From contig DATHMF010000025.1 in NCBI GenBank assembly GCA_035487355.1, positions 52,401 to 116,400 of the forward strand: a stretch of DNA of 64,000 nucleotides. The letters run 5' to 3'. The translations under genes and the position numbers were made by a program. Positions 35,364 through 44,657 of this stretch are shown here, piece by piece; position 1 is the first letter of the stretch, and each line of letters starts with the position of its first letter. Under the pieces are notes generated by a model, which worked only from the letters and a program-made list of their open reading frames with translations, made no database searches and was not told the origin of the DNA. This stretch comes from Terriglobales bacterium. Lineage in GTDB: Bacteria; Acidobacteriota; Terriglobia; Terriglobales; Acidobacteriaceae.

Positions 35364-35427
35364 ACAAAAGCTTAACCACAAACCGAAAATTAACATTTTT
35401 CTCCGCGTCTCCGCGCCTCCGCGGTGA
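35364..35427. repeat. Dispersed repeats, two families
   Basis: CTTAACCACAAA (35371-35382) and TCTCCGCGTCTCCGCGCCTC (35400-35419) followed by CGCGGTGATTA. They are in the same orientation as the right arm of the purM-purN palindrome. Confidence 0.7.
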
Positions 35428-35456
35428 TTAGCCAATTTGCATATACAATTTTTGCT

Positions 35457-36259
35457 GTGCCGAAACCCGCCCCAAAAAGTCTGAGCCTGCGCTCCTGGAA
35501 CGTTTTCGCAGCGCCGTTCGTCAATCCGGTTATCCGTACCCGGAAAACAGTATCATTCTGGCTTTTGAAGGTGGCTCGGTAATGCACGGCGCATCGGTGG
35601 GAAGCGACGATCACGATTATTACGCCGTCTACCTCGAGCCGCCGCAGATGAAGCTGGGCCTGCATCCGGTTGAACACCATGTCTGGTCCACTTCCGACAG
35701 TACGCGCAAGAACACCCGCGACGATATTGATCTGGTGATGTATTCTCTGACCAAGTTCGCGCGGCTGGCCGCCAGCGGCAACCCTACCATCCTGCATTTT
35801 TTGTTTGTCGAAAATGAGCTCGGGGCCAATCCCTGGTGGGAATACGTTACCCAACACCGTGGGAATTTTTTGGCCCGTTCGCATCTGCGCAAATTCATCG
35901 GTTACGCCGATGCACAATTCGACCGCCTGACCGGCAAGCGTGCGCGCAAGCAGTTCCGCCCTGAGCTGCTGGAAAAATACGGCTTCGATACCAAGGCTGC
36001 CATGCACGGTATCCGCCTGATGTATGAGGCGCTCGACCTGCTCCGCGACGGCGGCATGACATTTCCTAATCCCCATGCCGGGCATTTGATCGCCATTCGG
36101 AAGGGAAAGTACACGCTGGAGCAGATCGTTCGGCAGTATGAAGAATTAAAACAGAGATGTAATCAGCAGCAGCAAGATTCACCGCTGGCGGAAGAAGTTG
36201 ATCAGGAGCAAATCAATCGTATCCTGGCCAACGTGTACCGGTCTTTTTGGACGGGATAG
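35457..36259 (+). CDS. Predicted nucleotidyltransferase with apparent N-terminal frameshift
   Basis: DNA-polymerase-beta-superfamily nucleotidyltransferase (COG3541-like). Active-site pattern G-G-S-x9-S-D-D-H-D (frame active around 35573-35616). The long frame (225 aa from ATG 35582) begins in the middle of the motif, so the true N-terminus is upstream. GTG 35457 gives a sensible start (V-P-K-P-A-P-K), but a run of five A (35474-35478) puts it out of frame; six A would restore one protein through E-P-A-L-L-E-R-F-R-S-A-V. This may be a sequencing error, a slippage site or a pseudogene. The remaining domain is intact, with helical C-terminus. Confidence 0.7.
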
Positions 36260-36301
36260 CCAAATCCTAGCCCTCAATCCAAGTTACTGCATCAAATAAA
36301 A

Positions 36302-36332
36302 CAAGCGGCAGTATCAGGCATACTGCCGCTTG
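36302..36332. terminator. Perfect 13-bp hairpin without T-run
   Basis: CAAGCGGCAGTAT (36302-36314) and its exact complement (36320-36332) enclose CAGGC. It lies 42 bp after the nucleotidyltransferase stop. No T-tract follows on the plus strand. On the minus strand T-rich sequence follows, but no minus gene feeds it. Possible processed or rho-independent-like signal. Confidence 0.45.
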
Positions 36333-36664
36333 CAACCACGATGCAACGTGAGGAATGAAACCTCGCTTTACATGAGGAATCCTAACAACGGCAACCTGAG
36401 GCGGTCTTTGTCGGAAAAGGACATTTTTTGTCTCGTTTGCCCTAAAAAATACCAGTTTTAATGTGTAATGGTTCGACATTTTTGGTCACTTATATATGTA
36501 TGGAGTCGTAAGAGGGTATACGAAGCCTGGAGAAGCAAAAACAGGATGTAGTTGCGACTGCCGCCGCTACTTAAAGATCAAAGGGGACGGTGACATTTTA
36601 TCGTTGTAGCTGATAAGAAATGTTCTTGTTGCAGCAACAGGAGCAAAAAAACAGGAGTTTCCGC
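36333..36664. other. Intergenic region, no gene seen
   Basis: 332 bp, A/T-richer toward 36420-36500, with weak inverted words (GAGGAATGAAACCTC at 36349-36363). No ORF or RNA gene is supported. Confidence 0.4.
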
Positions 36665-36850
36665 ATGGATTTTTGTGAATGCAACACGCAACGCATTGAT
36701 GATCAAGGCTACTGTGGGGGATGCGCCCAACCGGTCCGTATTGTTGAAGTGCTGCTTTTCGGAAAGATGCCGTTCCACGTCATCGAGCGCATGATTGAGC
36801 TGCGTGCCGAGCAGTACACCGGCTCTTCAATGCCCATGGATGAAAACTAG
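36665..36850 (+). CDS. Small Cys-pair protein, 61 aa
   Basis: Cys residues are in F-C-E-C-N (residues 3-6) and Y-C-G-G-C (about 17-20), a compact zinc-ribbon-like CxC/CxxC pair. The remaining ~40 residues form an amphipathic helix (M-P-F-H-V-I-E-R-M-I-E-L-R). ACAGGAG precedes ATG 36665 by 8 bases. A longer frame from 36620 is less likely. Function unknown; possibly a zinc-binding adaptor. Confidence 0.6.
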   Translation: MDFCECNTQRIDDQGYCGGCAQPVRIVEVLLFGKMPFHVIERMIELRAEQYTGSSMPMDEN

Positions 36851-37752
36851 GCAATTTTGCCCGTCGCTTATCCTTAAAGCATGTAACCTCTTCGTTTCAG
36901 GTTTTCTCCGGACTATCACCAGTCAAGGGTCCACAATGAACAGCAACCAGCGCTTCGCCTGAAACGCTTGAAGCTTCCACAACACTATTCATCCGAACGC
37001 AGACTAAACTTCAGAGTCTCTGTTCCAGTACCGGAGGAGTCGCGAAATTGCAGCGGTGTGGATTCTCATGTCTTTAAGAATTGCATGGGGATACCCGCTC
37101 GCAACCTCGCCGATTGCCGCCGTCAATATCTAACAGAGCCGTTGCCCCCTCTCGTTTACCGGGGAAGGGCGGGAGTGGGTGAGCCGGACGCGAGCGCTGT
37201 TGTGCGCTCGTGTCCGGCAAGGGCACAGCAGCCTTGTTTTGGCTGCGGAGCCCTCCTATGAACGACCTAACCGGGCGCGTGTGTGTGGTGCGCACGCGTC
37301 CGGCGAAGGCTAGTAATCTCATTTTTGGCTGTCGGTTTCATAAGACCGGGTGAGCGCGAAGCGAGCGCCGGACCGCGCGAGCGCAGCGCGAGGGCGCAGC
37401 AGCGAAACGAAGTGCAGCGTTGCGGAGCCCTTAGATTAACGACGCGTGCGTGTGGTGCGCACGCGTCCGGCGAAGGCGCAGCGTCGAACCCTGAGCGTAA
37501 CCGAGCGAATCCCTTTAGATAAAATTTCATTTTAGGAATTGATGTAATTTTAAAATTGCTCTCCCATCCGAGCAAGAAATCCCACCCGGGAATCATTGTG
37601 TGTAAGCTGCTCTCCACCATCAGCATGTCGAGTACCCCGTTTGATTACCCGCGATACATCAGGAATTCATCATTCCTTAATCGGCCCTTAACCTTTCGAG
37701 GCTAGTCTGAAATTCACGCCACGAAATCTCGACAAAATTCGGAGGATTATTT
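36851..37752. other. Long repeat-rich intergenic region
   Basis: About 900 bp with no supported gene. It contains inverted GCAGCC..GGCTGC segments (37228-37250), CGCGAGCGCAGCGCGAGGGC (37376-37395), two GGTGCGCACGCGTCCGGCGA copies (37287-37306 and 37453-37472) and GGAGCCCTTAGATTAACGAC (37425-37444). These are variants of the family at 30957-31060, 39986-40066 and 57500-57590. Confidence 0.65.
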
Positions 37753-38826
37753 ATGAACGCAAAGCAATTCCCGCTTAAGGGCCTTCCCCTCATAGCCTTT
37801 TTCGCTGCTTTAGTTGTCACAGTATTCGCTAAAGCGCAGTCCATCGAAGTCCAGCCCCCTTACCACTTGCAAGTTTTTGCGCATTCGGTGGCGGGCGTTT
37901 ACACCCAGCCCGATTCGATTGCGGTTCTCAATGGGCACATCTTTATTGGATATGGGAACGGAGTCGCCAAAGATGGAACCGATGGCAAATCCAGCACCAT
38001 TGTTGAATACAGGATGAACGGCAGTGTTGTCCGTACATTTTCAGTTCCTGGGCATAACGATGGCCTCAAAGTTGATCCCAGGACCAAGCTGCTTTGGGCC
38101 CTGCAGAACGAGGATGGTAATCCCTCGCTGGTGACCATCAATGCTAAAACCTTAGAGCAGAAACAATATTCATTTCCTCCCACACTGAATGGCGGGGGCT
38201 ACGACGATATCGTCTTCCGGCACGGAAAGATATATATGAGCGCTTCCAATCCTGCCGGCAATCCCAACAACGCGCCTGCGATCGTGCGCGTCGAACTCAG
38301 TGGCAGCTCCGTAACGGTGACGCCGGTCTTTGCAGGCGATGCAACGGCAACCGACATTCTGACCGAATCCCCCGTGACCTTGAATTTGCAGGATCCGGAC
38401 TCCATGATTACCGATCCGGCAGGTGACATTGTTCTCGATAGCCAAGACGATGCTGAACTGGTAATCGTCCGCCATCCCGATACCGCCAGCCAGAACGCTC
38501 TTCGCGTTCCGCTGACCTCACCGTTCGGATCAACCAAGGTGGATGACACCATCTTTGCCACAGCATCCGATGGGTTCATTCTGGTGTCTGATCTGAATGC
38601 CGATACTGTCTACGCCATTCACAAACACTCGTTTGTTCCGGGAGCGGCTTACTCGGCTGGAATTGCAAATGGAACGGTGGGACTTGTCGGGCGCCTCGAT
38701 CTGGAGTTTGGCCAGCTTACGCCGATTGTCACCGGCCTCAAGAATCCGCGAGGAATGACTTTTGTGGCGACCCCGGATCGAGATCATGACGATGAAGAGG
38801 AAGATACCTGCGAGTCGTTCAATTAA
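37753..38826 (+). CDS. Exported beta-propeller-like hypothetical protein
   Basis: 357 residues. Signal peptide M-N-A-K-Q-F-P...F-A-K-A-Q (about 1-29). Repeated short beta segments of the type D-S-I-A-V-L-N-G-H-I-F-I-G and P-D-S-M-I-T-D-P-A-G-D-I-V-L-D suggest a six- or seven-bladed propeller. The acidic tail D-R-D-H-D-D-E-E-E-D contains the only Cys. No catalytic motif. A rho-independent terminator follows. ATG 37753 has AGGAT upstream. Confidence 0.75.
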   Translation: MNAKQFPLKGLPLIAFFAALVVTVFAKAQSIEVQPPYHLQVFAHSVAGVYTQPDSIAVLNGHIFIGYGNGVAKDGTDGKSSTIVEYRMNGSVVRTFSVPGHNDGLKVDPRTKLLWALQNEDGNPSLVTINAKTLEQKQYSFPPTLNGGGYDDIVFRHGKIYMSASNPAGNPNNAPAIVRVELSGSSVTVTPVFAGDATATDILTESPVTLNLQDPDSMITDPAGDIVLDSQDDAELVIVRHPDTASQNALRVPLTSPFGSTKVDDTIFATASDGFILVSDLNADTVYAIHKHSFVPGAAYSAGIANGTVGLVGRLDLEFGQLTPIVTGLKNPRGMTFVATPDRDHDDEEEDTCESFN

Positions 38827-38870
38827 GCAGTCGTTTTGCATGCTGTCCTCTTATGGATCGTTAGGAACTG

Positions 38871-38899
38871 GCCCCAACCGTTGTTCGTTGGGGCTTTTT
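38871..38899 (+). terminator. Rho-independent terminator
   Basis: GCCCCAAC (38871-38878) pairs with GTTGGGGC (38887-38894), followed by TTTTT (38895-38899). It ends the transcript of the preceding secreted-protein gene. Confidence 0.85.
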
Positions 38900-39063
38900 C
38901 CTATAACGGGAACGCTTTGAATTGATTGTGGCTAACGAGCCGGGCCGCAGATCAATCGCGCGACGGTCAGAATTTAAAAAGTGCTGGTTGCACACAGAGT
39001 TTTAAATGCTACGCAGAATTATTTTCTATTGGCCTTTTCTGCGGGAAAGAAATCTAATGTCTT

Positions 39064-39912
39064 ATGTCGGAAGCTTTTTTAAAAAAATATATCTTCGCAA
39101 GTGACTTCGATCAGACCCTGAGCTTCAATGATTCCGGGTATGTTCTGAGTGAATTACTGGGTATTCCCTTGGAGGAGTTTGAACGTAAAGCCATAGGGAT
39201 GGCCGGACTCAACCTGGTGCAGCAGGGTGCTGAATTGGCTTACTTGTTGCTGCATGATCCCGAGTTCCGCTCGCGCGTCCGCAAGGAGCATCTGCACGAG
39301 GTAGGGCGGCGCATCCGGCTGAAGCAGGATATTCATCTGCTGTACGAGTTGCTCAAGGGAGGCATTGAAGGGTATCACTTCGACTTCTACGTGCTGTCAG
39401 CAGCGCCTGTAGAGGTGATTCGTTCCGCACTGGAAGGAATTGTGCCTCCCGACCATATCTTCGGCACCGAGTTTGAATACAACAGTGCCGGCGAGATCGA
39501 ACGCATTGTTCGTGCCGTGGCGGGTTACGGCAAGGTGGCAGTGCTCGATCAGCTCCAGAGCAGGCTGGAGATTGGCCCCGACCATATTATCTACGTCGGC
39601 GATGGGAGCTCCGACATTCACGTCATGCTGCATGTGAATGCCCGCGATGGATTTACCATCGCCGTCTCGGAGAGCACGCATGTGGCGCAGATTGCACGGC
39701 GTACTGTCCTCAGCACCAATGCAGTCGCGGTCGCGGTTCCCATTCTGGAACTGCTGATCGGCTGGAACCGGACCCGGATCCGCGATTTCTTCAAATCGCA
39801 AGGCTTCCTGATCCAGGGATGGGACAAGGTCCGCACCGATTGGCTGACCATCCGGCATGCCGGCCTTTCGGAAAAAAATTTAGGCAGGATTGAAAGCATA
39901 GGCGCCGACTAA
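39064..39912 (+). CDS. HAD-superfamily phosphatase (phosphoserine-phosphatase-like)
   Basis: 282 residues. Catalytic D-F-D-Q-T (Asp14, Asp16), the Ser motif V-L-S-A-A-P near 120, Lys in the middle region, and G-D-G-S-S-D-I near 185. The cap helices after motif I fit the SerB-like C1 cap subclass. Cytosolic phosphohydrolase; substrate not readable. ATG 39064; a terminator follows the gene. Confidence 0.88.
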   Translation: MSEAFLKKYIFASDFDQTLSFNDSGYVLSELLGIPLEEFERKAIGMAGLNLVQQGAELAYLLLHDPEFRSRVRKEHLHEVGRRIRLKQDIHLLYELLKGGIEGYHFDFYVLSAAPVEVIRSALEGIVPPDHIFGTEFEYNSAGEIERIVRAVAGYGKVAVLDQLQSRLEIGPDHIIYVGDGSSDIHVMLHVNARDGFTIAVSESTHVAQIARRTVLSTNAVAVAVPILELLIGWNRTRIRDFFKSQGFLIQGWDKVRTDWLTIRHAGLSEKNLGRIESIGAD

Positions 39913-39948
39913 AAAGTTTCTTCGATTTTTCCTCCGTTGACTCTTACA

Positions 39949-39981
39949 GGCAACCAGATGCAAATTCTGGTTGCCTCTTTT
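39949..39981 (+). terminator. Rho-independent terminator
   Basis: GGCAACCAGA (39949-39958) pairs with TCTGGTTGCC (39966-39975), followed by TCTTTTT. Serves the HAD phosphatase gene. Confidence 0.85.
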
Positions 39982-39985
39982 TATC

Positions 39986-40066
39986 TAAGGGCTCCGCAGC
40001 CAAAACCAGGCTGCTACGCCCTCGCGTTCCGTTCGCGCTGTCCGGCGCTCACTCCACGCTCACCCA
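39986..40066. repeat. Intergenic repeat copy (CTAAGGGCTCCGCAGCC family)
   Basis: CTAAGGGCTCCGCAGCC and AAAACCAGGCTGCTACGCC (39985-40020) repeat 30965-30999 with only minor changes. A CGTTCGCGCT-type tract follows to about 40066. Confidence 0.75.
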
Positions 40067-40113
40067 TTTTCCAGCTTCTCAGCCGAATATAGCCCTTGTT
40101 CAGGGCAATATAG

Positions 40114-40142
40114 TTGACAAAATCAATTAAGTTATTGACAAT
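40114..40142 (+). promoter_or_regulatory. Sigma-70 promoter with TTGACA direct repeat
   Basis: TTGACA (40114-40119) and GACAAT (40137-40142) are 17 bp apart. A second TTGACAA overlaps the -10, making a direct repeat 22 bp apart that could bind the MarR protein encoded just downstream. The gene starts 26 bp later. Confidence 0.6.
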
Positions 40143-40168
40143 AGCACTCATCCTGGAAAAAATGCCCT

Positions 40169-41122
40169 ATGCCAGAAGCCAATTTCGATCAGCATATTGA
40201 ATCCGTCCGTCGCTTCAACCGCTTTTATACCCAGAAGATCGGTGTTTTAGAGGAAGGCCTGCTGCACAGTCCGTTTTCTCTCGTCCAGGTGCGCGTCCTC
40301 TACGAGCTTGCCCATCGCGATCAGCCTACAGCCGCCGAACTGGCCAAGGATTTGGGTTTGGACGCGGGCTACTTGAGCCGCACGTTAAGCGACTTCGAAA
40401 AGCGCGGACTGATCGAGAAGAAAGCCTCAGAAGCCGATGGCCGGCAAAGCCTGCTGTTGCTGACCGAGCAGGGGCAGCAAGCCTTTGCTCCGTTGAATGA
40501 ACGTGCGCAACAAGAGATTGGCGCCCTGTTGAAGGCCCTCTCTGCTCCCGAACAAAACCAACTGATCAGCGCAATGCATACCATCAGCGGATTGCTTAGC
40601 GCCCGGTCCGAGCTTCAACCGGAAGCCCAGCCTAAAACGAAGACGCCTTATATCCTTCGGCCTCATCAGCCCGGCGATATGGGATGGGTCGTGCACCGCC
40701 ACGGCGTGCTCTACGCCCAGGAGTACGGATGGGACGAACGCTTTGAGGCCCTGGTCGCTGGCATCGTCGCCGAGTTTATTCAGCACTACGACTCCAGGCG
40801 GGAGCGCTGCTGGATCGCCGAGAAAGATGATGAGATCGTAGGCTCCGTCTTCCTGGTCAAACAGTCGAAGACTGTAGCCAAGCTGCGCCTGCTGCTGGTT
40901 GAACCTTCGGCGCGGGGACTGGGCATTGGCGCCCGCCTGGTGAGCGAATGTGTGCGCTTTGCCCGCCAGGCAGGCTATCGAAAGATTACGCTCTGGACGC
41001 AAAGCGTCCTCCATGCCGCCCGGCACATCTACAAAAAAGCCGGCTTCCGCCTGGCGCGCAAAGAGCGGCACAACAGCTTTGGTTATGACCTGACAGGAGA
41101 AACCTGGGAGATGGAGTTGTGA
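40169..41122 (+). CDS. MarR-GNAT fusion protein
   Basis: 317 residues. MarR winged helix at 1-150 (A-E-L-A-K-D-L-G-L-D-A-G-Y-L-S-R is the recognition helix; the wing follows with D-G-R-Q). GNAT acetyltransferase at about 160-317 with the acetyl-CoA loop A-R-G-L-G-I-G-A-R-L. A cytosolic transcription factor/acetyltransferase, probably autoregulating. Such fusions are known; substrate unknown. Confidence 0.9.
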   Translation: MPEANFDQHIESVRRFNRFYTQKIGVLEEGLLHSPFSLVQVRVLYELAHRDQPTAAELAKDLGLDAGYLSRTLSDFEKRGLIEKKASEADGRQSLLLLTEQGQQAFAPLNERAQQEIGALLKALSAPEQNQLISAMHTISGLLSARSELQPEAQPKTKTPYILRPHQPGDMGWVVHRHGVLYAQEYGWDERFEALVAGIVAEFIQHYDSRRERCWIAEKDDEIVGSVFLVKQSKTVAKLRLLLVEPSARGLGIGARLVSECVRFARQAGYRKITLWTQSVLHAARHIYKKAGFRLARKERHNSFGYDLTGETWEMEL

Positions 41123-41141
41123 TTTCGAATACACTTCAGCC

Positions 41142-42185
41142 ATGGAACTTTCTTTCCGCCACCATCCACTTTTACTTTTTGGGATAGCAGTTAGCATAAT
41201 TTTTGCGCAGTCTGCTGCAGCTCAGGCCACAGCACAAACAAACGCAGCTTCCGATACTTCCGCTGCCATGCTCGCCGACGGGCCTTACCAAGTATCGCTT
41301 GTCAGTGACGTCATTCTGCACGACGCCAAACGCAAAAAACACTTGCCGCTCAATGTGCTGTATCCGGTAGCGTCTGGCAGCGGATCGCTTCCGGTCATCA
41401 TCTTTTCTCACGGCGCGGGCGGCTCGAAAGACGGCTACCAGGGGCTAACGCGTTACTGGGCCAGCTACGGATATGTGGTCATACAACCGACGCACGTTGA
41501 TTCCATCGCGTTGCAGCGGACGCAAGGCAAGCATCCCGGCGGGTTGTTGCAGAACGCGGAAGAAGCGGTCAGCGATGTGCAAGCGTGGCAAGACCGGCCG
41601 CGCGATATTTCTTTCGTGATTGATTCTTTCGGCGAACTGGAGCGCAAGCTCCCGCATCTCAAAAATAAGCTGGATGCAACCCGCATTGGCGTGGGCGGAC
41701 ACTCCTACGGCGCCTATACCGCACAGGCCATTGGTGGCGCAACCATTGTTCTGCCGGGGAAGACAGAGGCGCTGAGTCTGGCGGATAAGCGCGTGAAGGC
41801 CATTCTTATGATGTCGCCCCAGGGATCGGGCGAGATGGGATTGACCCATGACTCCTGGAAAAATTTCACTTTGCCGATGATGGTCATGACCGGATCGCTC
41901 GACCGTGGCCTCAAAAAACAGGCGCTTGGCTGGCGCAAAGAGCCCTTCGAGCGCGCGGCATCTCCCGAGAAGTACTACGTTTTCATTGACGGCGCTACCC
42001 ACATGTCGTTCACGGGAAACCTCGCCGTGTTCGGGGCACAAAAGCAGATTTTCAACTACATCAAATTAGGTTCGTTTGTCTTTTGGAACGCATATTTGAA
42101 AGACGACCCTGCCGCGCGGGCCTATCTGAAGTCCGATTCCTTGCAGAAATTCAGCAACGGCGTCGTAACCGTTGACCGCAAATAG
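41142..42185 (+). CDS. Exported alpha/beta-hydrolase (dienelactone/acetylhydrolase-like)
   Basis: 347 residues. Signal peptide ends at A-A-A-Q (about 28). Oxyanion segment I-F-S-H-G-A-G-G near 88, nucleophile G-G-H-S-Y-G-A (Ser ~188), an Asp in M-T-G-S-L-D-R and His in G-A-T-H-M-S. Probably an esterase or lipase in the periplasm. It follows the MarR-GNAT gene by 19 bp and may be co-transcribed with it. Confidence 0.85.
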   Translation: MELSFRHHPLLLFGIAVSIIFAQSAAAQATAQTNAASDTSAAMLADGPYQVSLVSDVILHDAKRKKHLPLNVLYPVASGSGSLPVIIFSHGAGGSKDGYQGLTRYWASYGYVVIQPTHVDSIALQRTQGKHPGGLLQNAEEAVSDVQAWQDRPRDISFVIDSFGELERKLPHLKNKLDATRIGVGGHSYGAYTAQAIGGATIVLPGKTEALSLADKRVKAILMMSPQGSGEMGLTHDSWKNFTLPMMVMTGSLDRGLKKQALGWRKEPFERAASPEKYYVFIDGATHMSFTGNLAVFGAQKQIFNYIKLGSFVFWNAYLKDDPAARAYLKSDSLQKFSNGVVTVDRK

Positions 42186-42273
42186 TGAGAAAACGGCATG
42201 CACGGCGCACACACGCTGCGCTTGATTTTTGCCGTATCGCAGCCTACCATTGCGCCACGAGAGAAATTTCATC

Positions 42274-43995
42274 ATGAGCCGCACTGTTTCTCACTACCGC
42301 ATTTTGGAGCGGATCGGCGACGGCGGTATGGGAGTCGTGTACAAGGCTGAGGACCTTAAACTCAGCCGCTATGTCGCCCTGAAGTTTCTGGCAGAAGATA
42401 TGGCGCACGATCCACGCAACGTGGAGCGCTTCCAGCGGGAAGCCCGCGCCGCCTCTGCGCTCAATCATCCCAACATCTGCATCGTCTATGCAGTAGATGA
42501 TTTTGAAGGACAGCATTTCATCTCCATGGAGTTGCTGCAGGGAGGCACGCTCAAGCAGCGATTGCTGGGCGCGCATCTGAACTTCGAGTCCCTGCTAGAT
42601 ATGGCCTTGCAAATCTCCGACGGTCTGCAGGCGGCGCACGAGCGCGGCATTATCCATCGCGATATCAAGCCGGCCAACATTTTCGTTACCGAACAGGGGC
42701 AAATCAAGATCGTGGATTTTGGCCTGGCCAAGCGAGTCAATGATGGAAAAGGACCGAGCGGCGCCGATCCTACCTTCGCCTACGGCCACGAAAAAGAACA
42801 GCATCTCACCGTGACCGGCGCAACCTGGGGAACGGTCGCGTATATGTCACCCGAGCAAGCCCAGGGCAAGGCACTGGACGCCCGCTCCGACATTTTTTCC
42901 TTCGGCTCGGTCTTGTACGAGATGGCGACCGGGGCCTTGCCTTTTCCCGCGGACAATGCCGCCGTCATCATCGTGGGCATATTGCAGCGCAAGCCACTTC
43001 CAGCTACACAAGTCAATCCGGCCTTGCCCGCCGATTTGGAAAGAATCATTGATAAGGCCATGGAAAAGGATTGTGACATGCGTTACCAATCCATGGCTGA
43101 CTTGCGGAGAGACTTGAAGCGCCTGAAGCGCGATACCGAGTCACAAAAAGTGGCCGTACAAGCTCAACTCAGCCTATCCCAACCCATCCCGGTCGCCATA
43201 CCTGTTCAGCCCCAGGCGGCATCCAAGCCGCGGCGTGGTCTAAACCGGTTCCTGCTTGCGGCATTTGTAGTATTGGCAATTGCAGTCGGTGTATTAGGGG
43301 TCAAGCTGTACGAAAGACAAACGGGTGGATTTGTATGGGACGCCAGCCCATCCCAAGCTGCCACAAATAATCTCGCAGCGCCCACAGCTTCTCCATCACC
43401 TACTCCCTCCGGTGCCATGACTCCAATTCCTGGCGCAACCCCACAGCCGATATCCAGCGGATCAGCCGTTCTGCCGGATGCGACAGCTAGCGGTATTTAT
43501 ATCAATGGCTCGCAACTGACCTCCGAGCAGGTACAGGAGCTCAGGGCGACCTATGGCGCGATTGCTCCACCGGGTCAATACTGGTATGACACTCGCAGCG
43601 GCCTGTGGGGCTTGTGGGGACACGAAGCCGCCGGCTTCATCCGCCCCGGTCACGACTTTGGCATGCTTGCGGAAAACGCTTCGAACGGCAACACCGGCGT
43701 CTTTATTAATGGACGTGAGATTAACCTCGTAGAGGCGCAATATATACAGCAGGCCTTCGGCGCCGTCTATCAGGGCCGCTGGTGGCTCGATGGCACAAGC
43801 GGGAATTTTGGTCTGGAAGGCAATCCGACCCCCATTGCCAATATGGCGTCCGCTTTCCGCGGCGGCCAGCAGTCGGGCGGCGACACCGGTTATCGCTGGC
43901 GTGATGGACGCGGCTCCGTCGCAGCTTCGGAAGGGAACTGCTTCATCATGTCGGTCCCCGGGGCTAACACAGTTTCTACGCCCGGCTGTAATTGA
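42274..43995 (+). CDS. Ser/Thr protein kinase with duplicated extracytoplasmic domain
   Basis: 573 residues from ATG 42274. Complete kinase (1-290): G-D-G-G-M-G-V-V-Y, Lys37, H-R-D-I-K-P-A-N (128-135), D-F-G (148-150), S-P-E-Q. A Pro/Gln-rich linker leads to a membrane helix (about 326-346) and a Pro/Ser/Thr linker. The outer part has two repeats (about 406-465 and 475-530), each starting G-x-x-I-N-G and containing Y-W-Y-D or W-W-L-D then G-L. They are not PASTA, FHA or TPR. A sensing role outside the membrane is likely. It starts 88 bp after the hydrolase gene. Confidence 0.9.
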   Translation: MSRTVSHYRILERIGDGGMGVVYKAEDLKLSRYVALKFLAEDMAHDPRNVERFQREARAASALNHPNICIVYAVDDFEGQHFISMELLQGGTLKQRLLGAHLNFESLLDMALQISDGLQAAHERGIIHRDIKPANIFVTEQGQIKIVDFGLAKRVNDGKGPSGADPTFAYGHEKEQHLTVTGATWGTVAYMSPEQAQGKALDARSDIFSFGSVLYEMATGALPFPADNAAVIIVGILQRKPLPATQVNPALPADLERIIDKAMEKDCDMRYQSMADLRRDLKRLKRDTESQKVAVQAQLSLSQPIPVAIPVQPQAASKPRRGLNRFLLAAFVVLAIAVGVLGVKLYERQTGGFVWDASPSQAATNNLAAPTASPSPTPSGAMTPIPGATPQPISSGSAVLPDATASGIYINGSQLTSEQVQELRATYGAIAPPGQYWYDTRSGLWGLWGHEAAGFIRPGHDFGMLAENASNGNTGVFINGREINLVEAQYIQQAFGAVYQGRWWLDGTSGNFGLEGNPTPIANMASAFRGGQQSGGDTGYRWRDGRGSVAASEGNCFIMSVPGANTVSTPGCN

Positions 43996-44001
43996 CAGAA
44001 A

Positions 44002-44048
44002 AGCTTAACCACGAAGGACACGAAGGATACACACAAAGGACACAAAAG
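44002..44048. repeat. TTAACCACGAAGGACACGAAGG-family repeat
   Basis: TTAACCACGAAGGACACG (44006-44023) plus ACACAAAGGACACAAAAG (44032-44049), a degenerate inverted copy of the 33509-33555 family. It lies in the kinase-ruvX gap, which holds no gene. Confidence 0.75.
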
Positions 44049-44175
44049 AAAGGCAAAGCCATTGCGTTTTCTCTCCCGCTTTTTAAGAATGCTCTGACTT
44101 TTTCTGAAGCCTGGAAACCGCGTTTATCCTCGACGAGCTCTTTTCTGAAGAACTTGTGATCCTAACCCAAGCACC

Positions 44176-44181
44176 TATAAT
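44176..44181 (+). promoter_or_regulatory. TATAAT -10 box eight bases before the ruvX ATG
   Basis: TATAAT followed by CGAAGCCA and ATG. Spacing and first bases match the tyrS case, implying leaderless transcription. There is no Shine-Dalgarno for ruvX. Confidence 0.5.
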
Positions 44182-44189
44182 CGAAGCCA

Positions 44190-44657
44190 ATGTCTGGTTT
44201 CCCACTTGCGGGCCGTATCTTGGCCATGGATGTTGGTTCCAAAACCATTGGGATGGCTGTGAGCGATCCTTTGGGAATCACAGCTCAGGGCCTGGAGACG
44301 CTCCGCCGCAAGAACAAGCGCACCGACTTCACGCAATTACAAAACGTGATTACCGAGTACGAAGTCCGCGAGATCGTTGTGGGATATCCGCTGTACATGA
44401 GCGGAGATACAAGTCCGCAATCCCAGCGCGTCTCTGAATTCGCCGAAGAGCTGCGCCAGCGCTTCCACCTGCCCGTACATCTGTGGGATGAGCGCCTGAC
44501 CTCCACCCAGGCCAATCGCCTGCTGCGCGAGACTGAAATGAGCATCCGCCGACGCGCCGAAGTCGTTGATCGCCTGGCGGCAGTGCTGATTTTGCAGTCG
44601 TTTCTAGAAAGTCGAGAATCTTCAGCGGCTACAAGGCCTGCAGAAGAGAGCTCCTGA
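44190..44657 (+). CDS. ruvX: Holliday-junction resolvase-like RuvX/YqgF
   Basis: 155 residues. RNase-H-fold nuclease for pre-16S rRNA 5' end or Holliday junctions. Metal Asp14 in A-M-D-V-G-S-K, a second acidic site in V-V-G-Y-P-L, and W-D-E-R-L-T-S near 97. The Ser/Ala-rich tail (about 140-155) is longer than usual. ATG 44190 is 8 bases after a TATAAT box. Confidence 0.9.
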   Translation: MSGFPLAGRILAMDVGSKTIGMAVSDPLGITAQGLETLRRKNKRTDFTQLQNVITEYEVREIVVGYPLYMSGDTSPQSQRVSEFAEELRQRFHLPVHLWDERLTSTQANRLLRETEMSIRRRAEVVDRLAAVLILQSFLESRESSAATRPAEESS

